DNA from: Halieaceae bacterium
GTDB taxonomy: Bacteria > Pseudomonadota > Gammaproteobacteria > Pseudomonadales > Halieaceae
NCBI GenBank assembly: GCA_003331685.1
Contig: QOPK01000065.1
Span: 1 to 10,663 of the forward strand
DNA: 10,663 nt
Direction of reading: 5' to 3'
Of the stretch, positions 1 through 7,992 are shown in pieces (positions within the stretch are counted from its first letter, which is position 1; each line of letters opens with the position of its first letter). The position numbers and the translations under genes were made by a program. Below the pieces are notes generated by a model. It made no database searches and was not told where the DNA came from. It was given only the letters and a program-made list of their open reading frames with translations.

Positions 1-340
1 CGATCCACATCAGCGACGAGCCCTCAAATACGGGGTTTTGCGACCAGGCATTGCGACTCACCGGCACAACGTCATTCAGGCCCAGCCGACCCAGCTCGAG
101 CTCCTGAGCGAGGATATAAGCGGTCATGAGCTTGGTCAGACTCGCAGGCGGCAGCTGCAGGTCGGGATTGTGCTCGACCAGCACGGCCCCGGTATCAAAA
201 TCGACGAGCAGGTAGGAATCGGCATTAAGAGTCGGCGGCGAGGGCACCAGCGCTGTGTTGGCCGATCCAGCCAGCGGTAGCCATAACATAGCGATCAGGC
301 AACAAACTGAGCGCTTCATATTCGCTCTCGCTTCTGTCAT
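1..340 (-). CDS. dacA: D-alanyl-D-alanine carboxypeptidase (PBP5/6 type), N-terminal part, runs off the left edge
   Basis: This is the start of a low-molecular-weight penicillin-binding protein that removes the terminal D-Ala from peptidoglycan stem peptides in the periplasm. Only 113 codons are in the window. Reading the minus strand from 340 gives a signal peptide (basic start, hydrophobic core at residues 11-25, probable cleavage near GSA-NTA), then the DSYLLVDFDTGAVLVEHN segment typical of the family, then PPASLTKLMTAY, in which S67 and K70 form the SxxK active-site motif. The later SGN and KTG motifs and the C-terminal amphipathic anchor lie outside. Two in-frame ATGs exist, at 340 and 319; I chose 340 because AGGAGAA lies nine bases upstream of it, while 319 has no good ribosome binding site. 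It follows rlpA after a 74-base gap with no clear promoter or terminator, so it is probably transcribed with the upstream cell wall genes, as in pseudomonads and E. coli. Confidence 0.95.
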   Translation of the reverse strand, partial: MTEARANMKRSVCCLIAMLWLPLAGSANTALVPSPPTLNADSYLLVDFDTGAVLVEHNPDLQLPPASLTKLMTAYILAQELELGRLGLNDVVPVSRNAWSQNPVFEGSSLMWI

Positions 341-347
341 CGACGGG

Positions 348-354
348 TTCTCCT
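348..354 (-). promoter_or_regulatory. Ribosome binding site of dacA
   Basis: The minus strand reads AGGAGAA here, a near-ideal Shine-Dalgarno sequence spaced correctly for the ATG at 340. It decides the dacA start in favour of 340 over the second in-frame ATG at 319. The remaining 74-base gap between rlpA and dacA (341-414) contains no convincing -10/-35 pair and no hairpin with a T-run. Confidence 0.75.
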
Positions 355-414
355 GAGTGTCAAAACGGGACCGCGCCAGTGTACGCGTGCGAGACGTCCT
401 ATGAAAATCACCTC

Positions 415-1245
415 TCAGGGTAATGGCTGCGGTGCGGGATAGCCCGCCTCAATCAATACTGCCCGGGCCTGCTCTAGTGCCTGCATGTCAGAGAAGGGGC
501 CGACTCTAACGCGGTGCAGCCGCCGGCCACCGCTGTCTACGGCGCTGACCGACACCGGGTACGCCCATGTACTACTGATCTCGCTACCAAGCTCGCCCGC
601 GGCAGTCTCCGAGGTATACGCGCCCAGCTGCAAGTAACGGTAGGTGGCAGCTTCGAGTCCACGACGGTCGTCGACCCCCGCCAGATCAAGGGATTCCACC
701 AAAACGGTCGCGATGCCCTGTTCGGCGAAGCCTAGCTGCAAGGCCGCACCATATGACAGGTCGATCAGTCGGTCCGGATGAAATGGGCCACGGTCGTTCA
801 CCCGCAATACCACTGTGCGATCGTTGCTCAAATTGGTCACGCGGACATAGGTCGGAATCGGCAGTGAGCGATGCGCAGCGGTGGCGCCGTAAACGTCAAA
901 GATTTCGCCGTTGGCGGTGGGTCGGCCCTGAAATTTCATGCCATACCACGAGGCCACACCCTGTTCGCGGTAGCCGCGCGCGCTGGCACGCACAGTGTAG
1001 TGGGCACCATTCACTTCATATGGGCTACGGTTGCCCTCGGCCAAGAGGGGGTCGGGCCGCGGCGTGGCGTCCTGCCATGGCGCACGATCGGAAGAGGATG
1101 GTGCAAAGTCTGCCTGCTCTGTCGGTGTGGCATCGCGATGGGTGGAGCACGCGGTCAAAGCAGCCGAGGCGCAGAACATTGCGCCAATCAACAGGCGCCT
1201 CAAGAGCTTGCGCGCGCCGCAGCAATTGCTTGACTGAGCTCCCAT
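415..1245 (-). CDS. rlpA: RlpA septal-ring lipoprotein / endolytic lytic transglycosylase with SPOR domain
   Basis: RlpA is an outer-membrane lipoprotein; in Pseudomonas aeruginosa it cleaves glycan strands stripped of stem peptides during daughter-cell separation. The protein has a signal peptide with a clear lipobox LTAC (C33 from the 1245 start), a variable linker, a double-psi beta-barrel domain at about 95-175 and a C-terminal SPOR domain at about 202-276 that should bind denuded septal peptidoglycan. The barrel carries the hallmark segments ASWYGMKFQGRPTANGE, TAAHRSLP and VRVNDRGPF. E114 and H125 are spaced like the catalytic pair known in P. aeruginosa, and D162 is also kept, so it is probably enzymatically active (inferred). 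The ATG at 1245 overlaps mltB by 46 bases. An alternative start, TTG at 1203, overlaps the mltB stop as TTGA and gives a compact signal peptide beginning RRLLIGAMFCAS; I consider it at least as likely. Neither start has a strong ribosome binding site. Confidence 0.95.
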   Translation of the reverse strand: MGAQSSNCCGARKLLRRLLIGAMFCASAALTACSTHRDATPTEQADFAPSSSDRAPWQDATPRPDPLLAEGNRSPYEVNGAHYTVRASARGYREQGVASWYGMKFQGRPTANGEIFDVYGATAAHRSLPIPTYVRVTNLSNDRTVVLRVNDRGPFHPDRLIDLSYGAALQLGFAEQGIATVLVESLDLAGVDDRRGLEAATYRYLQLGAYTSETAAGELGSEISSTWAYPVSVSAVDSGGRRLHRVRVGPFSDMQALEQARAVLIEAGYPAPQPLP

Positions 1246-2228
1246 ACGGCCATCGCATACATCGCGCTATGGTTGTAGCGCGTAATGACATAGAAATTAT
1301 GCAGTCCCAGCCAGTAACGCAGCCCGTCTTGCTCTTCTAGTCGGAGCGGTGTTGCCAGCCCCGTGGGGTCCAGTGGGTCGGCTGGCTCAAGTCCCTCGAG
1401 CGCCAGCGCGGCGACCGTTTTTTTGGGCTTCAATCCACCCTCGAACATCGCCGGGTCGGGATCATTGGCGATGCCGTCTATCACTACGTAGTCACCCGAG
1501 CGCCAGCCGTGGGCTTCTAGATAATTCCCCACACTGGCAATGGCGTCGGCGGGGTTGTCCCAGATATCGGGCGCACTCTCGCCGTCGTAACTTTGTGCAT
1601 AGGCGCGATAGCTCGACGGCATAAACTGGCCGTATCCCATAGCGCCCGCATAAGAGCCTTTCAACGCGAGTGCATCCTTACCCGACTCCCAGGCCAGCAC
1701 CAGAAATTGCTCCAGTTCTCCAGTGAAAAAAGGCGAGCGTCGCGGATAATCGAACGCCAGTGTTGCCAGTGCATCGATCACGCGATAACTCCCCGTGATC
1801 CGGCCGTAATAGGTTTCCACGCCGATGATCGCCACCACCAACTCCGCCGGTACGCCGGTGCGGGCCGCGACCGATTGCAACGTGCCCGCGTGGTCGCTCC
1901 AGAACGAGACGCCCTCGCGAATCCTCCGATCAGTTAAAAAGATTTTTCGATACTCGTACCAGGCCTTAGTTTTTTCCGCTGGTCGTGAGATGGCATCGAG
2001 AATACTTTGCTGCCGCTCCGCGGCGTCGATCAACTGCTGGGCCCAACCAGGATCCACCCCTGCTTCCTGCGCGGCGGCTATCACTCGCTGCGCAGCTTCT
2101 CGGTCGGTGTAATCTCCGGCCAGAGCCAAGTTACACAGGCTCAGTCCTGTGCACAGAAGCAGTATGCGACAGCCCAACCAACACCCCAGTGCGAACCGCG
2201 ATTGCTGCAGTCGGTTTGTCGAGATCAT
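1200..2228 (-). CDS. mltB: Lytic murein transglycosylase B family protein (MltB/SltB1-like)
   Basis: This periplasmic enzyme cleaves the MurNAc-GlcNAc bond of peptidoglycan, leaving a 1,6-anhydroMurNAc end (family GH103). The 342-residue protein has an N-terminal signal sequence ending near LALAGDY, then the catalytic region with VVAIIGVETYYGR, where E138 is the expected catalytic acid, the substrate-cleft segment GAMGYGQFMPSSY at 195-207, and the C-terminal YNHSAMYAMAV segment at 318-328. No acceptable lipobox is visible: Cys residues at 26 and 32 are preceded by L, not G, A or S. It therefore looks like a soluble periplasmic form, as P. aeruginosa SltB1 is, rather than the lipid-anchored MltB of E. 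coli. The ATG at 2228 forms an ATGA overlap with the rodA stop, which supports translational coupling with RodA/PBP2. A role in opening glycan strands to allow elongasome insertion is inferred from context. Confidence 0.96.
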   Translation of the reverse strand: MISTNRLQQSRFALGCWLGCRILLLCTGLSLCNLALAGDYTDREAAQRVIAAAQEAGVDPGWAQQLIDAAERQQSILDAISRPAEKTKAWYEYRKIFLTDRRIREGVSFWSDHAGTLQSVAARTGVPAELVVAIIGVETYYGRITGSYRVIDALATLAFDYPRRSPFFTGELEQFLVLAWESGKDALALKGSYAGAMGYGQFMPSSYRAYAQSYDGESAPDIWDNPADAIASVGNYLEAHGWRSGDYVVIDGIANDPDPAMFEGGLKPKKTVAALALEGLEPADPLDPTGLATPLRLEEQDGLRYWLGLHNFYVITRYNHSAMYAMAVWELSQAIAAARASS

Positions 2229-3364
2229 CGTGAAAGTACCCTCTTTTCAGTGCTGATAGCGCTGAGAATACCGAAACTCAGCAACAAGGTGACAATCGAC
2301 GTGCCACCAAAGCTGACAAAAGGCAGCGGCACGCCCACAACGGGGAGGATCCCTGCGACCATACCCATGTTCACCACAACATAAACCCCAAACGTGAGCG
2401 TGATCGCACTTGCCAATAACCGGCCGTAGCTGGTCTGCGCCGTGAAGCTAATCCAAAGGCCCCGGGCAACCACCGAGCCGTAAAAGAGCAACAACAAAAG
2501 AACACCGCGCAACCCCCACTCCTCGGCCAGCACCGCGATAATGAAGTCGGTCTGACTCTCAGGCAAAAAATCCAGCTGGGACTGGGTGCCCTGCAAATAT
2601 CCCTTTCCGGACCAGCCACCCGAGCCAATGGCGGTCTTGGATTGAATGATGTTCCACCCGGCGCCTAATTTGTCCGCTTCCGGGTCGAACAAGGTCAGGA
2701 TGCGTTGCTTTTGATAGTCCCGAAGCAGGAACAACCAAGCGGGCCAGATACAGAGCAGCGTCGCCATCACTCCCGAGAAAATCTGCCACCAGCTGACGCC
2801 CGCCATAAACACCACAAACGCGCCGCTGGCACCCACCAAAATGGCCGTGCCCAGATCCGGCTGGGTTGCGATGGCGGCGGCCGGCAGCACAATGATCAAC
2901 AGTGCCGTTACAGTGGTGCTCGGCCGCGGTGGCAGGGCATACCGCACGACCCAAGCTGCCACCATTAACGGCATGGCAATCTTCATGATCTCTGAGGGCT
3001 GAAAGCGGATAAACCCCAAGCTTAGCCATCGCTGCGCGCCCTTCGCCCCCACCCCAAAGAAGGGGACTAGAAGCAGCAAAAGCAGGGCCCCAAGATACAG
3101 TGTCGGGGCCCATCGCTGCAGGGTATCGAGGCGAACCTGGGCCACTACCAGAAGGACAGCAAAGCCCACCACAAAATTGCGGATCTGCCGATTAACAGTG
3201 TCCCAATCACCATCGGATGCGCTGAAGAGCACGAACAACCCCGTGGTCATAATGGCCAGCATGGGCAGCAATAGCATCACATCAAGGTGAAGTCGCTCGG
3301 CAGGCGTTTGCGTTCTGGCGAAGTCCCGGTCAGAACCCTCGAAAAAACGGGTGTAATCAGACAT
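2225..3364 (-). CDS. rodA: RodA, SEDS-family peptidoglycan glycosyltransferase of the elongasome
   Basis: RodA (MrdB) polymerises lipid II into glycan strands at the cytoplasmic membrane and works with the transpeptidase PBP2 to build the side wall and keep rod shape. The protein of about 379 residues has roughly ten hydrophobic membrane segments and the SEDS signatures WLSLGFIRFQPSE (114-126), ATQPDLGTA (167-175), GSGGWSGKGYLQGTQSQ and FLPESQTDFI. The Asp of the TDF motif (residue 273 from the ATG) matches the essential Asp of E. coli RodA. The C-terminal PFVSFGGTS segment is also kept. GTG at 3367 and ATG at 3364 are adjacent in frame; I prefer ATG because the GAGG ahead of it is better spaced. 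The gene overlaps the end of mrdA by 8 bases and overlaps mltB by ATGA. Length and motifs are normal for the family. Confidence 0.97.
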   Translation of the reverse strand: MSDYTRFFEGSDRDFARTQTPAERLHLDVMLLLPMLAIMTTGLFVLFSASDGDWDTVNRQIRNFVVGFAVLLVVAQVRLDTLQRWAPTLYLGALLLLLLVPFFGVGAKGAQRWLSLGFIRFQPSEIMKIAMPLMVAAWVVRYALPPRPSTTVTALLIIVLPAAAIATQPDLGTAILVGASGAFVVFMAGVSWWQIFSGVMATLLCIWPAWLFLLRDYQKQRILTLFDPEADKLGAGWNIIQSKTAIGSGGWSGKGYLQGTQSQLDFLPESQTDFIIAVLAEEWGLRGVLLLLLFYGSVVARGLWISFTAQTSYGRLLASAITLTFGVYVVVNMGMVAGILPVVGVPLPFVSFGGTSIVTLLLSFGILSAISTEKRVLSR

Positions 3365-5204
3365 CACTCGCCTCGCTCAACCAGGCATCCATAATTCGCC
3401 GGGCGACAGGTGACGCCGCACCGCTGCCTCCGCCGTTTTCGGCGATGACCGCGACCACAATGCGCGGCTTTTCAACCGGCGCAAACGCAACAAACAACCC
3501 GTGATTGCGGTTACGCTCGCTAATGGCGTCTTCGTCGTAAATTGCATCCTGCGCAATGCTGACCACCTGCGAGGTACCAGTCTTACCCGCAATTTGGTAG
3601 CCGAGACCCTTTGCTATCCCCGCCGCGGTCCCGCGAGGGGAGTGCACGACATCCACCATACCCGCCACGACCGCCTGCCAGTCAGCCTCATCCATCGGTA
3701 TGGCTGGTCGTTGCACACCACCGACCGTCAGATCATCGACGCGATGAACAACCGAGGGCACAAAGCTCTCGCCTTTATTTGCCAGCACCATTACTGCCTG
3801 CGCCAACTGCAGCGGGGTGGCCAACATATACCCCTGGCCGATCCCGGCACTAATGGTTTCGCCCGGGTACCAAGTCTCGCCCAATGCGGTGCGTTTCCAA
3901 TCAGTGCTGGGCAAAATGCCGTCCTGCTCACCGGTGGTATCAATGCCCGTGCGCTGACCAAGACCGAACGGCTGCAGTACTTCAGCTATCCCGTCGATAC
4001 CCATGCGGTGCGCGAGGTCGTAGTAATAGGTATCGCAAGACTCTGCGATGGCCATTCTCAAATCCACCTTCTCGGCATGACCCGTGCCGCGGACACGGAG
4101 CGTCCAGTCACGATAGCGGCGATCATCGCCGGGCAATCGGTACCAGCCGGGGTCAGGTATCTCTGTATCAGGCGTGATGTAATCTCTGGCCAATGCGCCC
4201 ATGCTGATCAGTGGCTTGACCGTGGACCCGGGAGGGTATTGCCCCTGAACCGCACGATTAAGGAGCGGCGTATCCAGCGAGCCTCGGAGCTCTGCATAAT
4301 CGGAGTAGCTGATCCCTTCAACAAAGAGATTAGCGTCGTAGCTGGGATTCGACACCATAGCCAGCACACCACCAGTGAGAGGATCTAGGGCTACCACCGC
4401 GCCGCGTTGATCACCGAGCGCCGCCACCGCCTCGCGCTGCAAGTCCAGATCGAGATACAGGCGAAGATTCTTACCGGGGACCGGTGCCTGCTTCTCCAAT
4501 ACGCGCAAAACTCGCCCATGCGCATTGGTCTCGACATGCTGATAACCGGGCTTGCCATGGAGCAGGGGCTCATAGCGCTTCTCAAGTCCCACTTTCCCTG
4601 TATGCAGCGTCCCCCGATAGCGCTCTGCATCAAGCTCAAAAAGATCTTCAGCGCTCACTCTGCCTACGTAGCCCAACACATGACTGAGCGCCTCGCCGTA
4701 GGGGTAGTCGCGGGTCAATTGTGCGTCAACCACGACCCCGGGAAGTTGATGTAAGTCAACTGCGACGTTAGCCAGCGCCGCATCGCCCAGACCCAGTTTG
4801 ATCGGCACAGCCTCGAAGGGTCGACGACGCTCGGAACGCTCCTGAAAGGCCTTGAGTTCGCGATCCGTCAGCGACAGTCGCGCGGTGAGGATGTCGACCA
4901 ATGCGGCGAAATCTTCGCTGCGCTCCCTGACAACGCCAATCACAAAAGTCGGTTTATTCGCAGCCAGCACACGTCCTTTGCGATCCACAATCTGCCCACG
5001 CGTGGGCGAAATCACCTCGACTCGGATCCGGTTTCGATCCGACTGGGTCATAAAATCATCGTACTGGACAATCTGCAGGGAGTAGTAACGATAGACCAGC
5101 ACAACCAGCACAACCGTGATCGCTATCACCGACGCAATCAGGCGAGAGCGATTGATCATCCACTCGCGGTGGGTGTCTCGCAAGGCATCCAGGATTCTGG
5201 CCAC
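3357..5204 (-). CDS. mrdA: Penicillin-binding protein 2, elongation-specific peptidoglycan DD-transpeptidase
   Basis: PBP2 is the monofunctional class B transpeptidase that cross-links new strands made by RodA. The 615-residue protein has a short cytoplasmic tail, one membrane anchor at about 22-42, a pedestal domain (including SPTRGQIVDRKGRVLAANKP at about 66-85, the usual dimerisation-domain start) and a C-terminal transpeptidase domain. The three active-site motifs are all present: S327-TV-K330 in YPPGSTVKP, S389-C-D391 in the SxN/SxD position, and K541-TGT. The segments VLAMVSNPSYDANLFV and GIGQGYMLATPLQLAQA are typical of MrdA. The start is GTG, sharing one base with the rlmH stop (TAGTG), with a weak GGGG about 7 bases upstream; the next in-frame ATG (codon 16) would shorten only the cytoplasmic tail. 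Nothing suggests altered beta-lactam binding, though affinity cannot be read from sequence. Confidence 0.97.
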   Translation of the reverse strand: MARILDALRDTHREWMINRSRLIASVIAITVVLVVLVYRYYSLQIVQYDDFMTQSDRNRIRVEVISPTRGQIVDRKGRVLAANKPTFVIGVVRERSEDFAALVDILTARLSLTDRELKAFQERSERRRPFEAVPIKLGLGDAALANVAVDLHQLPGVVVDAQLTRDYPYGEALSHVLGYVGRVSAEDLFELDAERYRGTLHTGKVGLEKRYEPLLHGKPGYQHVETNAHGRVLRVLEKQAPVPGKNLRLYLDLDLQREAVAALGDQRGAVVALDPLTGGVLAMVSNPSYDANLFVEGISYSDYAELRGSLDTPLLNRAVQGQYPPGSTVKPLISMGALARDYITPDTEIPDPGWYRLPGDDRRYRDWTLRVRGTGHAEKVDLRMAIAESCDTYYYDLAHRMGIDGIAEVLQPFGLGQRTGIDTTGEQDGILPSTDWKRTALGETWYPGETISAGIGQGYMLATPLQLAQAVMVLANKGESFVPSVVHRVDDLTVGGVQRPAIPMDEADWQAVVAGMVDVVHSPRGTAAGIAKGLGYQIAGKTGTSQVVSIAQDAIYDEDAISERNRNHGLFVAFAPVEKPRIVVAVIAENGGGSGAASPVARRIMDAWLSEASDV

Positions 5205-5674
5205 TAGCTACCCCGGTGGTAGGGATGGCCGGCCTGAACCGACCATGCCCGATAAAGCTGCTCGGCGAGAATCACCCTGACCAACGGATGCGGCAAGGTT
5301 ATCCGCCCCAGAGACCAGCGCTCCTTTGCGCCTTTGAGAATATTCGGGTGAAGCCCATCCGGACCGCCGATCACAATGCTGATCTGTTCACCCCGCATTT
5401 GCCACTGGCCAAAGCGCTCCGCGATCAGCTCGGTGCTAACCGCTTTGCCCGAGATATCGAGCGCGACAACATAGTCCTTGCCGTTGAGCTTTGCCTCGAT
5501 GGCCTCTGCCTCTTGCACGCGATACTTCTCTGGGGTTGCCGATCCGCGTTTGGCTGGCGGGATATCGAGCCACTCGACTGATATTTCACGGGGCATACGA
5601 CGAGCGTACTCTTCTACTCCCTGATCCACCCATGCCGGCATTTTTTGCCCTATCGCCAGCACTCTGAGCCGCAT
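5204..5674 (-). CDS. rlmH: 23S rRNA (pseudouridine(1915)-N(3))-methyltransferase RlmH
   Basis: RlmH is a small SPOUT-class methyltransferase that uses S-adenosylmethionine to methylate pseudouridine 1915 in helix 69 of 23S rRNA, acting on assembled 70S ribosomes. The 156-residue protein is almost exactly the usual length. It has the family opening [16 protein letters not shown], the SAM-binding knot segment IVIGGPDGLH (101-109 region), LPHPLVRVILAEQLYRAW and the C-terminal HPYHR needed for activity. The ATG shares one base with the rsfS stop (TGATG), and its own TAG shares one base with the GTG of mrdA. Linkage to rsfS upstream and mrdA downstream is the standard proteobacterial arrangement. 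Confidence 0.97.
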   Translation of the reverse strand: MRLRVLAIGQKMPAWVDQGVEEYARRMPREISVEWLDIPPAKRGSATPEKYRVQEAEAIEAKLNGKDYVVALDISGKAVSTELIAERFGQWQMRGEQISIVIGGPDGLHPNILKGAKERWSLGRITLPHPLVRVILAEQLYRAWSVQAGHPYHRGS

Positions 5675-6048
5675 CAGCTACTCTCGGGTTGAGCGGCCTG
5701 CACCGACCACAGGCGCTCGAGGTCATAAAAACTTCGGGCGGTGGGTTGCATCACGTGTACCACCACATCACCAAAGTCGACCAGCACCCACTCGCCGACT
5801 CTCTCACCCTCTACGCCCAGCGGTCGCACGCCCTGCTCTTTTGCTTTCATGATGACGTTGTTGGCTAGTGATTTAACGTGTCGACTGGATGTCCCGCTGG
5901 CAACGATCAGCCAGTCCATGACGGAACTGAGCTCGCGGACATCGAGCACCACAGGCTCGACGGCCTTGAGGTCTCCGAGTGCCTGTTGCGCGATGGAGAG
6001 CAGGTCAGCCTCCTCGGCAGTTTCCGGAACGATCATTTCAGTGGTCAT
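5674..6048 (-). CDS. rsfS: Ribosomal silencing factor RsfS (YbeB/Iojap family)
   Basis: RsfS binds ribosomal protein uL14 on the 50S subunit and blocks joining with the 30S subunit, which lowers translation in stationary phase or nutrient shortage. The 124-residue protein contains the conserved core [30 protein letters not shown], the [20 protein letters not shown] region and the [10 protein letters not shown] segment near the C terminus. It starts with ATG in an ATGA overlap with the nadD stop; a second in-frame ATG four codons later is possible, and neither has a strong Shine-Dalgarno sequence, which suggests re-initiation after nadD. The protein is slightly longer than the E. coli version because of short N- and C-terminal extensions. 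Confidence 0.96.
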   Translation of the reverse strand: MTTEMIVPETAEEADLLSIAQQALGDLKAVEPVVLDVRELSSVMDWLIVASGTSSRHVKSLANNVIMKAKEQGVRPLGVEGERVGEWVLVDFGDVVVHVMQPTARSFYDLERLWSVQAAQPESS

Positions 6049-6713
6049 ACGAGGTCGCGACTGAACAGTGCATGATTGGAAATATACTCCATAACACCGT
6101 CGGGTAGCAGGAATCTGGGGTCTTGACCTTCAGCGATCATCATCCGAATCTCACTGGATGAAATATCAAGCAAGGGCTGCGCCAGAGTGAATACGCCACC
6201 GCCGGGTCGCGACAGCAGGCCGGCTTTATCGATCTTGTGTTCGGACAACCAGTCCGATACCTCTGACGGACAAGGCTCGGCATCAGGTCGGCCTATCACC
6301 ACCACGTGCGCAAAATCTAACAGCGCTCGCCATCGTGACCACCGTGGCAAATTCGCCAGAATATCGGCACCCATAATCCACACTAGTGGGCGCTCCGCAC
6401 CACACTCGTGACGCAGACCCTCCAGCGTATCGACGGTATAAGACGGGCCCGGTCTCCCGACCTCGCGGGCATCCACACCAATACCCTGCACGTCTCCCAC
6501 CGCCAATTCCAGCATCGCCAAACGATGCGCGGCATTGACGGTCGCCCGATCTTTCAGAGGGGATTGCGCGGCGGGTATCAGGTCGACGCGCTCCAGATTA
6601 AGCGTGTCGCGCACAGCCATCGCGCCACGCAGGTGGCCAATGTGGACCGGATCAAAAGCGCCGCCCAAAAATCCAAGGGGGGGTTGCGGGTTGTTTATCG
6701 CTTCGGCACTCAC
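6045..6713 (-). CDS. nadD: Nicotinate-nucleotide adenylyltransferase
   Basis: NadD transfers AMP from ATP to nicotinate mononucleotide, making deamido-NAD, an essential step in NAD synthesis in the cytoplasm. The 222-residue protein shows the nucleotidyltransferase signature [12 protein letters not shown] at 17-28 with the HxGH motif (H24, H27), the substrate-binding segment [10 protein letters not shown] at 91-100, [13 protein letters not shown] at 113-125 and the C-terminal ISSSEIR at 184-190, the second ATP-binding motif. The start is GTG at 6713, in a GTGA overlap with the proA stop; the first downstream ATG lies after the HxGH motif, so an earlier non-ATG start is required. Its place between proA and rsfS is the Pseudomonas-type order. 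Confidence 0.97.
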   Translation of the reverse strand: MSAEAINNPQPPLGFLGGAFDPVHIGHLRGAMAVRDTLNLERVDLIPAAQSPLKDRATVNAAHRLAMLELAVGDVQGIGVDAREVGRPGPSYTVDTLEGLRHECGAERPLVWIMGADILANLPRWSRWRALLDFAHVVVIGRPDAEPCPSEVSDWLSEHKIDKAGLLSRPGGGVFTLAQPLLDISSSEIRMMIAEGQDPRFLLPDGVMEYISNHALFSRDLV

Positions 6714-7972
6714 TGGCGAATGTGCCCATCCCCTTTGACGATATATTTTCTGGAGGTGAGCCCCTCCAGACCAACGGGCCCCCGCGCGTGCAGCTTACCG
6801 GTGGAGATACCAATTTCTGCGCCAAGACCGTATTCAAAACCGTCGGCGAATCGAGTCGAGGCATTGTGCATCACAGACCCCGAATCCACCTGCCGAAGGA
6901 AGCGCTCCGCCGTAATCGCGTTCTCAGTAACGATACTCTCGGTGTGATTCGACCCGTACCGCGCGATATGGAACATAGCGTCGTCCACGTCATCCACCAT
7001 TTTCACCGAGAGAATCGGCGCCAGATACTCGGTTGACCAGTCTGCCTCTATAGCGTCGACAGTGATATCAGGGGCCGCCTGTCGAGATGCCTCACAGCCT
7101 CTCACCTCTACACCCTCTGATTGCAGCGCAGTGACCAGCCCTGGCAGCATATCCGCCTGCGCTCTGGCCACCAGCAAAGTCTCCATGGTGTTGCAGGTTC
7201 CGTAACGCTGCGTTTTGGCGTTGAAGGCGATGCGATGGGCTTTTTCTCGATCCGCGTCTGTGTCGATATAAACATGACAGATGCCATCGAGGTGCGCCAA
7301 CACCGGCACTTTACTGTCCGCCGCAACACGCTCGATCAACCCTTTGCCACCGCGCGGCACCACCATGTCAATGTAGGCGGGCATGGTGAGCAATGCCCCC
7401 ACCGCCGCCCGATCCACCATCGGCACCACCTGAGCCGCCTCCACTGGCAAACCCGCTGCTGAAAGCCCGGCTGCGAGCGAGTCACCCAACCGCTTATTGC
7501 AGTGGATCGCTTCCGAACCCCCTCGCAAAATCACCGCATTACCCGCCTTCAGGCACAGTGATGCCGCTTCGATCGTCACGTTCGGCCGGGATTCATAAAT
7601 CATGCCGATCACACCCAGCGGCACGCGCATGGTGCCGACGTCGATGCCTGACGGCATTTTGCGCATATCCGACACGGCGCCGATAGGATCAGGTAGCGCC
7701 GCCACTTGAGAGAGTCCTTCCTCCAACACATCGAGTTGCGCTGGCGTCAACGCCAGGCGGTCGAGCAAGGCGGCCTCAAGTTCGCTCTCGCGGCCCTGCT
7801 CCAGGTCCCGCTCATTCGCTGCCAGAATGGCGTCCCGATCAGCGGCTATTGCGGCGCGAATTTGCAGCAGCGCCTCATTGCGCCGCTCGACACTCGACGA
7901 CGCCAACACCCGCGCAGCAGCGCGAGCTGACCGCCCCATCTCCGTGATGGCCGCTCGAATGTCCATCGTCAT
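6710..7972 (-). CDS. proA: Gamma-glutamyl phosphate reductase (glutamate-5-semialdehyde dehydrogenase)
   Basis: ProA reduces gamma-glutamyl phosphate to glutamate-5-semialdehyde with NADPH, the second step of proline synthesis from glutamate. The 420-residue protein has the aldehyde-dehydrogenase-like fold markers of the family: [18 protein letters not shown] at about 120-137, [15 protein letters not shown] at about 141-155, VPRGGKGLI, the catalytic-cysteine segment [12 protein letters not shown] with C260, and the C-terminal [17 protein letters not shown]. Length is normal. The ATG at 7972 is preceded by only a weak GGCGG; a second ATG two codons later is possible. It follows grxD after 20 bases and overlaps nadD by GTGA, so it appears to be the first gene of the overlapping chain leading into the cell wall genes. 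The proB partner is not in the window. Confidence 0.97.
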   Translation of the reverse strand: MTMDIRAAITEMGRSARAAARVLASSSVERRNEALLQIRAAIAADRDAILAANERDLEQGRESELEAALLDRLALTPAQLDVLEEGLSQVAALPDPIGAVSDMRKMPSGIDVGTMRVPLGVIGMIYESRPNVTIEAASLCLKAGNAVILRGGSEAIHCNKRLGDSLAAGLSAAGLPVEAAQVVPMVDRAAVGALLTMPAYIDMVVPRGGKGLIERVAADSKVPVLAHLDGICHVYIDTDADREKAHRIAFNAKTQRYGTCNTMETLLVARAQADMLPGLVTALQSEGVEVRGCEASRQAAPDITVDAIEADWSTEYLAPILSVKMVDDVDDAMFHIARYGSNHTESIVTENAITAERFLRQVDSGSVMHNASTRFADGFEYGLGAEIGISTGKLHARGPVGLEGLTSRKYIVKGDGHIRQ

Positions 7973-7992
7973 TTGTGCCGCCGTCGCAGGGC

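Noticed and set aside
341..414. TTGACA on the minus strand in the rlpA-dacA gap, as a possible dacA promoter
   Set aside because: It lies immediately before the ribosome binding site, so a matching -10 would fall within the dacA coding region; it would not yield a useful dacA message.
753..1340. A 195-codon plus-strand open frame across rlpA and mltB
   Set aside because: The translation is rich in Arg, Trp and His with no domain pattern, and it covers two real genes in antisense; it is a shadow frame.
3501..4388. A 295-codon open frame on the plus strand, opposite mrdA
   Set aside because: It lies wholly within the well-supported mrdA gene on the other strand, shows no recognisable domain, and such antisense frames are expected in GC-rich coding DNA.
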